Shown in pieces: positions 1 to 5,720 of a stretch of 10,506 bases of DNA. Every line of letters begins with the position of its first letter. Position 1 is the stretch's first letter. A program made the position numbers and the translations under genes. Source of the DNA: Bacteroidia bacterium (lineage in GTDB: Bacteria > Bacteroidota > Bacteroidia > UKL13-3); the NCBI GenBank assembly GCA_019454865.1, contig JACFNJ010000078.1, positions 1 to 10,506 of the forward strand. Reading direction: 5' to 3'. A model generated the notes under the pieces. The model was given only the letters and a program-made list of their open reading frames with translations. It did not search any database and was not told where the DNA came from.

Positions 1-292
1 AGTAATTGAAAATGGTGGTGAATTAACAGACAAAATAAGTGCAAAAACAAAAAACTGGGATACCGACCGCTTAGCAATTATTGATTTACTTTTAATGCGT
101 ATGGCACTCTGCGAAATGCTTTACTTTCCACACATACCTATTAAAGCTACCATCAATGAATATTTAGAAATAGCAAAACTATATTCAACGCCAAATAGTT
201 TTGGTTTTATTAATGGCATATTGGATAAAATACACCAAGAATTAAAAACAGCAGGTAAAATAAATAAAACAGGTAGAGGATTAGTAGAATAA
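1..292 (+). CDS. nusB: Transcription antitermination factor NusB, C-terminal part (5' end outside window)
   Basis: The reading frame is open from base 2 (V-I-E-N-G-G-E-L...) to the TAA at 290-292, giving about 96 residues with no start in the window, so this is the 3' part of a gene beginning upstream. The stretch NWDTDRLAIIDLLLMRMALC, then FPHIPIKATINEYLEIAK and FGFINGILDKI, is the typical helical C-terminal core of NusB. In that family it carries the conserved Asp/Arg, E(Y/A)xxIAK and FxNGxLDxI elements. NusB binds boxA RNA together with NusE (S10) in the cytoplasm and supports antitermination of rRNA transcription. The next gene starts 4 bp after the stop, so the two are almost certainly co-transcribed. 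The ATG at 95 is an internal Met, not a start. Identity is confident; the full length and N-terminal form cannot be judged here. Confidence 0.9.
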   Translation, partial: VIENGGELTDKISAKTKNWDTDRLAIIDLLLMRMALCEMLYFPHIPIKATINEYLEIAKLYSTPNSFGFINGILDKIHQELKTAGKINKTGRGLVE

Positions 293-296
293 TGCA

Positions 297-764
297 ATGA
301 AAAAAATTAAACTAGTTTTAAATTCAGTTTTAATACTACTTTCTGTAGTAGCATGTAACTCAGAAAATCCAAACAGAATACCATCCGAGTTAATTAATAT
401 TACCGCAACTGCTGACTCAGCAAATCAAAAGCAAAATCAATTGCCTGAAATTACATTTACCGAAACTCAACATGATTTCGGAAAAATTGCAGAAGGAATT
501 CAAGCAACATATAATTTTAAGTTTAGCAACACAGGAAAAGCAGATTTATTAATAGTAGGAGCAAATGCAAGTTGTGGTTGTACAGTTCCTGAATATCCAA
601 AGCAAATTATTAAACCCGGGCAAGATGGCTATATAACCGTAAAATACGACAGTAAAGGCAGACCCGGAATTTTTGAAAAAACTATTACCGTAAATTGCAA
701 TACCATACCGCGAGAAACAATATTAACCATACGTGGCGAGGTAGAAGCACAAGACAAGAATTAA
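297..764 (+). CDS. DUF1573 domain lipoprotein
   Basis: A 155-residue protein. It begins with a lysine-rich n-region, a hydrophobic stretch (about 6-19) and a lipobox V-V-A-C with Cys20, so a signal-peptidase-II lipoprotein is predicted. After a short polar linker (21-50), residues 51-148 match DUF1573: an opening FxxxxHDFGKIxEG motif at about 54-67, the F-x-N-T-G turn at about 76-80, the S-C-G-C-T motif at 92-96, and later K-Y-D-S-K-G-R-P-G. DUF1573 is an immunoglobulin-like beta-sandwich family, abundant in Bacteroidota, with no firmly established biochemical role. The two Cys of the CGC motif could form a disulfide or bind metal, but that is inference. The gene sits 4 bp after nusB and 43 bp before yajC, an arrangement I recall as recurrent in this phylum. 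The start at 297 is supported by the signal peptide beginning immediately there. Confidence 0.88.
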   Translation: MKKIKLVLNSVLILLSVVACNSENPNRIPSELINITATADSANQKQNQLPEITFTETQHDFGKIAEGIQATYNFKFSNTGKADLLIVGANASCGCTVPEYPKQIIKPGQDGYITVKYDSKGRPGIFEKTITVNCNTIPRETILTIRGEVEAQDKN

Positions 765-807
765 AAAATAAATTTCAATTTTATAAACAACTAAATAATA
801 AGAAAAC

Positions 808-1137
808 ATGACAAGTATTTTATTAATGGCAGGTGCACCGGGTGATGCCGGAGGAGTAGGAAGTTTTTTACCACTTATTTTAATTATGGTGGTTTTTTAC
901 TTTTTTATGATTTATCCGCAAATGAAAAAATCAAAACAACAGAAAAAATTTAGAGAAGCCTTAGCTGAAGGAGACAAAGTAGTAACAGTAGGCGGTATCC
1001 ATGGGAAAATAGAAAAGATGGATGAAACATCATTTATTATTAATAGTGAAGGAACTCGTCTTCGTATTGACAAAACCTCAATAAGCATGGAAGCCAGCCA
1101 AGCTTTAAATGCTCCAAAAAAAGATGACAAAAAATAA
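808..1137 (+). CDS. yajC: Preprotein translocase accessory subunit YajC
   Basis: A 109-residue inner-membrane protein. It has a short Gly-rich N-terminus, one transmembrane helix (about residues 19-37) ending in FFMIYPQMKKSKQQKKF, then a small cytoplasmic domain with the E-G-D-K-V-V-T-V-G-G-I-H-G-K-I signature (about 54-68). This is the standard YajC architecture and length. YajC associates with SecDF-YidC at the Sec translocon and is usually non-essential. It is the last gene of the plus-strand group: the hairpin at 1194-1225 follows the TAA by about 57 bp. No strong Shine-Dalgarno precedes the ATG (only AAGAAAAC), as is common in Bacteroidota. Antisense frames inside it show nothing gene-like. 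Confidence 0.95.
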   Translation: MTSILLMAGAPGDAGGVGSFLPLILIMVVFYFFMIYPQMKKSKQQKKFREALAEGDKVVTVGGIHGKIEKMDETSFIINSEGTRLRIDKTSISMEASQALNAPKKDDKK

Positions 1138-1193
1138 TCAGTTTATTAATAAACTGAACACAAATAATTGTATTGAATCTAATATCAAAGCAC

Positions 1194-1225
1194 AAAAAAA
1201 CCTCACATTGCAGTGAGGTTTTTTT
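1194..1225. terminator. Bidirectional intrinsic terminator between yajC and rplT
   Basis: The stem CCTCAC (1201-1206) pairs perfectly with GTGAGG (1213-1218) around the loop ATTGCA. It is flanked by seven A (1194-1200) and seven T (1219-1225), which can extend the stem and serve as U-tract on either strand. It lies between the convergent ends of yajC and rplT, so it fits termination of both transcripts. Confidence 0.9.
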
Positions 1226-1255
1226 GTATATCGAAAATCGGTATAATTAAATAAT

Positions 1256-1603
1256 TTATTTTTTAACTGATTCTACAACTGCTTTAAAAGTTTCCGGATG
1301 ATTCATTGCCAAATCAGCAAGAACTTTACGGTTTAAACCTAAATTTTTGTTTGTAGCCATTCCCATAAATTGAGAGTATGTTAAACCTTCCTGACGAACT
1401 CCTGCATTAATACGGGTAATCCATAAACTACGGAAATTACGTTTTTTGGTTTTTCTATCGCGATACGAGAATGCCAAAGCACGATCAATTGTGTGCTTTG
1501 CTACTGTTAAAACATTTTTACGTTTGCCCCAATAGCCTTTGGCTAATTTTAGGAGCTTTTTTCTGCGTCTGTGAGACGCCACTGAATTTACTGAACGTGG
1601 CAT
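1256..1603 (-). CDS. rplT: 50S ribosomal protein L20
   Basis: A 115-residue basic protein starting MPRSVNSVASHRRRKKLLKL, with the characteristic KGYWGKRKN, RDRKTKKRNFR-LWITRINA and G-L-T-Y-S-x-F segments and the C-terminal globular L-N-R-K-V-L-A-D-L-A. Length and sequence are typical for bL20. L20 binds 23S rRNA early in 50S assembly. In Escherichia coli and Bacillus subtilis it also represses its own operon by binding mRNA. It is the distal gene of the minus-strand thrS-infC-rpmI-rplT cluster, separated from rpmI by an unusually long 137-nt spacer. The ATG follows an A-rich leader without a clear Shine-Dalgarno. Transcription should end at the hairpin about 30 bp beyond the stop. Confidence 0.98.
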   Translation of the reverse strand: MPRSVNSVASHRRRKKLLKLAKGYWGKRKNVLTVAKHTIDRALAFSYRDRKTKKRNFRSLWITRINAGVRQEGLTYSQFMGMATNKNLGLNRKVLADLAMNHPETFKAVVESVKK

Positions 1604-1740
1604 AATTTTTACTTTTTTTTTGAACCTAAGCGTTCCAATTAATTTGGACTCTTTGTAGCTTTTGTTCGGGTTAAATATTTAATAAACCTAGGTAATTTTA
1701 AGGCTTACCTATTTGCCTTTTCTTACATTTCGTTATCGTA
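1604..1740 (-). promoter_or_regulatory. rpmI-rplT spacer with a possible structured mRNA element (candidate L20 operator)
   Basis: On the minus-strand transcript the spacer contains a hairpin AGGTAA/TTACCT (1690-1710), a 12-nt perfect palindrome TTAAATATTTAA (1671-1682), and a nested structure just before rplT. In the nested structure GAAC-AA-AAGC (1658-1667) can pair with GCTT-AG-GTTC (1622-1631) as 4+4 bp around a 2x2 internal loop, enclosing a hairpin TCCAA-ATTAA-TTGGA (1634-1648). An A-run and the rplT ATG follow directly. These pairings are seen by eye and no folding energy was calculated. A role in L20 autoregulation is inference from the autoregulation known in other phyla; the element could also be a processing site or chance pairing in AT-rich DNA. 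Confidence 0.35.
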
Positions 1741-1941
1741 CTATTTTCCGATTGCAAGTAAGTTTTTAACTAATCCCATATCGGCATCGCTTACAACAAC
1801 CATTTTGGTTAATGCACGCTTTTGCTTAGTGGTTTTTTTAGTTAAAATGTGATTTTTAAATGCTTGCGCACGTTTAATCTTACCACTTGGTGTAAGTTTA
1901 AAACGCTTTTTCGCAGCACTGTTGGTCTTCATTTTAGGCAT
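1741..1941 (-). CDS. rpmI: 50S ribosomal protein L35
   Basis: A 66-residue, strongly basic protein with the bL35 hallmark start MPKMKTNSAAKKRFKLT, then SGKIKR, a central K-N-H-I-L-T-K-K-T-T-K-Q-K-R stretch, and a short C-terminal helix. The length is as expected for the family. It is a late-assembling component of the 50S subunit. It lies 40 nt downstream of infC, and an AAAGGA-like sequence a few bases before the ATG is one of the better ribosome-binding candidates in the window. The gene order infC-rpmI-rplT is conserved across bacteria. Confidence 0.98.
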   Translation of the reverse strand: MPKMKTNSAAKKRFKLTPSGKIKRAQAFKNHILTKKTTKQKRALTKMVVVSDADMGLVKNLLAIGK

Positions 1942-1981
1942 AATCCTTTTGTTTTATTTTTATTTCCGATTCCGATATTTT

Positions 1982-2596
1982 TTATTTTCCTGTTTTTGAT
2001 TTTGGAGCTACCAAAAGAAACATCTTTTTACCTTCTAACTTTGGTAGTTGCTCAACTTTTCCAATTTCAGCAAGTTTTTGAGCAAATTGCAACAACAATA
2101 ATTCACCACGCTCTTTATACACAATAGCTCTTCCTTTAAAAAACACAAATGCTCTTACCTTATTGCCATCAGCCAAAAACTTTTCAGCATGTTTCAATTT
2201 AAACTCAAAATCATGTTCATCCGTATTAGGACCAAAACGAATTTCTTTTACTTCTTGTTTTTGCGAATTTGCTTTCAGCTCTTTTTTCTTTTTCTTTTGT
2301 TCAAACAAAAACTTTTTATAATCTACAACCTTACAAACAGGCGGAACTGCATTTGGTGAAATTTCCACCAAATCCAACTCTTGTTCTTCAGCTATACTTA
2401 AAGCTACGTCTATAGCATATATACCTTGTTCTACATTATCGCCTACAAGCCTAATCTCTTTAGCGGTAATTTTTTCATTTAGCCGATGTTCGGGTTCTAA
2501 TGATTTTCTTCCGCGGGAAATATATCCCGGTTTTAAATTGTTTTTAGGGTTAATCCCTTGTGTAGTATTAGAGTTTGGTGTAATTGGTGCTGCCAA
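1982..2596 (-). CDS. infC: Translation initiation factor IF-3, non-ATG start
   Basis: The longest possible product is 204 residues. The N-domain carries P-E-H-R-L-N-E-K-I (35-43), E-I-R-L-V-G-D-N and D-L-V-E-I-S-P-N-A-V-P-P-V-C-K-V-V-D-Y-K-K-F, followed by a Lys-rich linker helix. The C-domain has V-K-E-I-R-F-G-P-N-T-D-E-H-D and ends with G-K-K-M-F-L-L-V-A-P-K. IF3 binds the 30S subunit, prevents premature 50S joining and proofreads start codon and initiator tRNA. An in-frame TAA lies two codons before the TTG at 2596, and the frame contains no Met until near the C-terminus, so an ATG start is impossible. Candidates are TTG at 2596 (19 nt after thrS) or in-frame ATT codons. The ATT at 2521 (codon 26) would leave about 12 residues before the conserved HRLN, close to the 13 of E. 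coli IF3, whose gene starts with AUU. The gene's identity is certain; the exact start is not. Confidence 0.96.
   Translation of the reverse strand: MAAPITPNSNTTQGINPKNNLKPGYISRGRKSLEPEHRLNEKITAKEIRLVGDNVEQGIYAIDVALSIAEEQELDLVEISPNAVPPVCKVVDYKKFLFEQKKKKKELKANSQKQEVKEIRFGPNTDEHDFEFKLKHAEKFLADGNKVRAFVFFKGRAIVYKERGELLLLQFAQKLAEIGKVEQLPKLEGKKMFLLVAPKSKTGK
2514..2529 (-). promoter_or_regulatory. Hairpin presenting a candidate ATT start codon of infC
   Basis: On the transcript strand CGGGA (2529-2525) pairs with TCCCG (2518-2514), leaving the six-base loop TATATT, whose last three bases (2521-2519) are the in-frame ATT discussed for infC. The stem is short but GC-rich in an otherwise AT-rich gene. 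Its meaning is inferred; it may be coincidental coding sequence (G-Y-I-S-R). Confidence 0.25.
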
Positions 2597-2615
2597 ATGT
2601 TATAATTTATTATTT

Positions 2616-4550
2616 TTAATCTATTTTTAATTGCTCGTTAAAATAAGAAACAAACTCATCCAACTTAAATTTGCCTACTTCTTCTCCCCCATGTTTACGT
2701 ACAGCAATCGTTTCTGTTTGCATTTCTTGCTCACCTACAACCAGCATAAACGGTATCTTTTTCATCTCGGCATCTCTAATTTTCCTTCCCACTTTTTCGT
2801 TCCTATCATCAAGCAGTCCGCGAATATCTGCTTTATTTAGCACATTCACAACTTTTTGAGCATACTCATGATATTTTTCACTTATTGGCAATACTGCTAT
2901 TGCTTCAGGTGTTAACCAAAGCGGGAAATTACCTGCGCAATGTTCAATTAATACTGCAACAAAACGTTCTAATGAACCGAATGGAGCGCGGTGTATCATA
3001 ACCGGGCGATGTTTTTGGTTATCGGATCCGGTATATTCCAGTTCAAATCTTTCGGGCAAATTATAATCTACCTGTATAGTACCCAACTGCCATTTTCTGC
3101 CAATAGCATCTTTAACCATAAAGTCTAACTTGGGTCCGTAAAATGCTGCTTCACCATATTCTACTACGGTGTTCAAGCCCTTCTCAGTTGCTGATTCAAT
3201 TATTGCCTGTTCAGCCAATGCCCAATTTTCATCCGAACCAATGTATTTGGTTTTATTTTCCGGATCGCGCAAAGAAATTTGTGCAGTATAATCTGTAAAA
3301 TTTAATGCTTTAAACACATACAGCACAAGATCTATCACTTTAATAAATTCATCTTTAACCTGGTCAGGTCGAACAAACAAATGTGCATCATCTTGAGTAA
3401 AACCTCTTACACGAGTTAAACCATGCAGCTCACCGGCTTGTTCATAGCGATAAACCGTTCCAAACTCCGCATAACGTACAGGTAAATCTTTATACGATTT
3501 TGGATATGCTTTATAAATTTCGCAGTGGTGCGGACAATTCATTGGTTTTAAAAAGAACTCTTCACCCTCACGTGGTGTTTGAATCGGCTGAAACGAATCG
3601 GCACCATATTTTTCGTAATGACCTGATGTTACATATAAATGCTTGTTACCTATATGTGGCGTAACTACAGGCAAGTATCCGGCAGCTATTTGTGCTTTTT
3701 GCATAAACTGAACCAAGCGTTCACGCAACATTGCTCCCTTTGGCAACCACAATGGCAAACCCATACCTACTTTTTCAGAAAAAGTAAACAACTCAAGCTC
3801 TTTGCCAATTTTACGATGGTCGCGTTTCTTAGCTTCTTCTAACATTGCCAGATACTCATCCAACTCCGATTTCTTAGGAAATGTAATTCCGTATATACGG
3901 GTAAGCATTTTGTTTTTTTCATCGCCTCGCCAATATGCTCCGGCTAAACTCATTAGCTTAATAGCTTTTATAAAACCGGTATTGGGTATATGCGGACCCC
4001 GGCACAAATCGGTAAAATTACCTTGTGTATAAAAAGTAATTTGTCCGTCTTCCAATCCATCAATTAATTCCAATTTATACTCATCGCCTTTTTCGGTAAA
4101 ATATTTTATTGCATCGGCTTTGCTAACTTCTTTGCGTGTATAAGTATTTGCTTGCTTAGCCAATTCATTCATTTTATCCTCGATGCGTTTAAAATCTTCA
4201 ATTGAAAACTCTTTGCCATTAAAATCAACATCGTAATAAAATCCATTGTCAATAGCAGGGCCAATTCCAAATTTTGTACCCGGATAAAGTGCTTCAATAG
4301 CCTCAGCCATTAAGTGTGCAGATGAATGCCAAAGCGTTTGTTTGGCTTCTTTATCGTTCCATGTAAGTAAGGTAACAGTTGCATCCGTGTGTATCGGGCG
4401 CAGTGCATCCCAAACTTCACCATTTACTTTTGCAGCTAATACATTTCTTGCTAAACCCTCGCTTATGGATTTAGCAATATTTAGAGCGGTTATCCCCGAA
4501 TCAAACGAACGAACGGAACCGTCTGGTAGTGTTATATTAATAATACTCAT
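2616..4550 (-). CDS. thrS: Threonine--tRNA ligase
   Basis: A 644-residue class II aminoacyl-tRNA synthetase that charges tRNA-Thr in the cytoplasm. Domains in order: N-terminal TGS fold (about 1-62, with LPDGSVRSFDSG); editing domain with HSSAH at 75-79 and C183 in LCRGPH, the family's residues for hydrolysing Ser-tRNA-Thr; catalytic core about 245-540; anticodon-binding domain about 545-640 (AVLPISEKY, GLLDDRNEKVGRKIRDAE, PFMLVVGEQE). The three expected zinc ligands of the active site are present: C339 (in MNCPHH), H390 (QDDAH) and H520 (IHRAPFGSLERF). The class II motif 2 arginine is in VYRYEQ (R368) and the motif 3 arginine is R529. Length matches the full-length bacterial form with all catalytic and editing residues intact. 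It heads the conserved thrS-infC-rpmI-rplT cluster, with infC 19 nt downstream. A TPR lipoprotein gene ends 56 nt upstream on the same strand. Confidence 0.99.
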   Translation of the reverse strand: MSIINITLPDGSVRSFDSGITALNIAKSISEGLARNVLAAKVNGEVWDALRPIHTDATVTLLTWNDKEAKQTLWHSSAHLMAEAIEALYPGTKFGIGPAIDNGFYYDVDFNGKEFSIEDFKRIEDKMNELAKQANTYTRKEVSKADAIKYFTEKGDEYKLELIDGLEDGQITFYTQGNFTDLCRGPHIPNTGFIKAIKLMSLAGAYWRGDEKNKMLTRIYGITFPKKSELDEYLAMLEEAKKRDHRKIGKELELFTFSEKVGMGLPLWLPKGAMLRERLVQFMQKAQIAAGYLPVVTPHIGNKHLYVTSGHYEKYGADSFQPIQTPREGEEFFLKPMNCPHHCEIYKAYPKSYKDLPVRYAEFGTVYRYEQAGELHGLTRVRGFTQDDAHLFVRPDQVKDEFIKVIDLVLYVFKALNFTDYTAQISLRDPENKTKYIGSDENWALAEQAIIESATEKGLNTVVEYGEAAFYGPKLDFMVKDAIGRKWQLGTIQVDYNLPERFELEYTGSDNQKHRPVMIHRAPFGSLERFVAVLIEHCAGNFPLWLTPEAIAVLPISEKYHEYAQKVVNVLNKADIRGLLDDRNEKVGRKIRDAEMKKIPFMLVVGEQEMQTETIAVRKHGGEEVGKFKLDEFVSYFNEQLKID

Positions 4551-4562
4551 AAATTAAGTTGC

Positions 4563-4578
4563 GCAAATTAATATTTGC
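4563..4578 (-). promoter_or_regulatory. Inverted repeat in the thrS leader
   Basis: GCAAAT (4563-4568) and ATTTGC (4573-4578) form a perfect 6-bp inverted repeat around a 4-nt spacer, 12 nt before the thrS ATG. It overlaps a second palindrome, TTGCGCAA (4559-4566). It could be an mRNA hairpin near the ribosome-binding region or a protein-binding site. The loop shows no threonine anticodon, so the tRNA-mimic autoregulation of E. coli thrS is not evident. Confidence 0.25.
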
Positions 4579-4606
4579 AATGAGAAAAGAAAAAAGTTTT
4601 ATCTAT

Positions 4607-5635
4607 CTATTTTAATGCAGCCAATGCTTTTTTTGCTAACGCATGATTTGCATCTAAATCTAAAGTGTATTGATAATTTATTTTTGCTTCTTCTTTATTA
4701 TTTAAAGCTTCATAGCACAGTCCTTTCATGTAATATGCATCTACTAAGCCGGGTTCAATACGTATTACTACATTCAAATTTTGAATAGCATCATTATACT
4801 GTCCTAACTCAACATTTATTAACGATGAATTGTAATATGCAGGATAAAAATTTTCATCGGCTTTCAATGCTTGTTTATACATACCTATTGCCAGCTTGTA
4901 TTCTTTTTTTTGTTGGTAAAATACTCCAGCACTGTAAGGAGGCTCTGAGCTTTTAGGACGCAAACGCGAGGCAGTAATATAATAATCTAATGCAATTTTA
5001 TTATGATAGCCCGCAAATAAATTTCCGAGTTGCATTACTGCATCATAGTTTTTAGGATCAATTTCAAATGCTTTTTGAAAAACCTGAATTGCAGAATTTG
5101 TATCTCCAATTTCTTTATAATTCATCCCTTTAAAAAACAATGCAGAAGTATTTTTAGGATCAGTAGCTAAGATGGAATTATATACATCCAAAGATTTTTT
5201 ATGTTCCTTTACAATATAATACAATTCACCTAAAAGCAATTTTGCTTCGGTTAAGTTAGGATTTAGTTGAATAGCTTGCTCATATACTTTTGCAGCTTCA
5301 ATAGTTTGATTTAATGCATACAATACCCGTCCCTTTAAGAAAAAATACAAAGCGTTTTTTTCATCCAAATCTATTGCCTGATTAACATCGCTTAATGCTT
5401 TCTCAAAATCTTTTTGGTCAAAATACAATTTCCCTCTTCGGTAGTATAATTCAGCATCGGTTGGCTTACTTTCTATCCACGCATTTAGTTCTTCAATACT
5501 TGAATTTTCAGTTTTCACTTCGTGTTTTGAAGTCTCAGGAGTATTCGTGCATGACACATACCCTAACATCAAAAACAAAACAACAAAAACTTGTATTACA
5601 CAATTATACTTGGTATGATTTTTTATTAATTGCAT
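4607..5635 (-). CDS. Tetratricopeptide-repeat lipoprotein
   Basis: A 342-residue protein. Residues 1-28 form a signal peptide (basic n-region, hydrophobic VIQVFVVLFLMLGYVS) ending in a lipobox G-Y-V-S-C with Cys29, so a lipid-anchored periplasmic or outer-membrane-associated protein is predicted. After a short acidic linker, residues 61-332 divide into exactly eight consecutive 34-residue TPR units (starting at 61, 95, 129, 163, 197, 231, 265 and 299). Most have the consensus W/Y-LG-Y...A...Y..A and a closing DP-type turn such as LDEKN, LNPNL, TDPKN and IDPKN. A ten-residue helix caps the end (L-A-K-K-A-L-A-A-L-K). TPR solenoids scaffold protein-protein interactions; the partner cannot be told from sequence. 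It is co-directional with thrS, with a 56-nt gap lacking an obvious terminator, so read-through into thrS is plausible. I do not recognise a named gene. Confidence 0.9.
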   Translation of the reverse strand: MQLIKNHTKYNCVIQVFVVLFLMLGYVSCTNTPETSKHEVKTENSSIEELNAWIESKPTDAELYYRRGKLYFDQKDFEKALSDVNQAIDLDEKNALYFFLKGRVLYALNQTIEAAKVYEQAIQLNPNLTEAKLLLGELYYIVKEHKKSLDVYNSILATDPKNTSALFFKGMNYKEIGDTNSAIQVFQKAFEIDPKNYDAVMQLGNLFAGYHNKIALDYYITASRLRPKSSEPPYSAGVFYQQKKEYKLAIGMYKQALKADENFYPAYYNSSLINVELGQYNDAIQNLNVVIRIEPGLVDAYYMKGLCYEALNNKEEAKINYQYTLDLDANHALAKKALAALK

Positions 5636-5720
5636 AGCGATTTAAAAAACATATTTTAGCTTGCAACAATAATTCATTTTTTTTATTGATTCATGTTTTA
5701 AAAAATTAACATTACCAACT

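Noticed and set aside
95..97. ATG at 95 as the start of a small 65-residue protein
   Set aside because: The same frame is open from base 2 with NusB-like sequence, so it is an internal methionine of nusB.
4563..4578. tRNA-Thr anticodon mimic in the thrS leader
   Set aside because: The loop is ATTA on the transcript strand and contains no threonine anticodon-like triplet, so E. coli-type mimicry is unsupported.
5636..5720. Promoters in the divergent TPR/hmgA gap, including a 7-bp inverted repeat AAAACAT/ATGTTTT (5646-5652, 5693-5699)
   Set aside because: Promoters must exist nearby, but no pair matches the Bacteroidota -33 TTTG / -7 TAnnTTTG pattern with correct spacing. The inverted repeat is low-complexity A/T sequence that could arise by chance.
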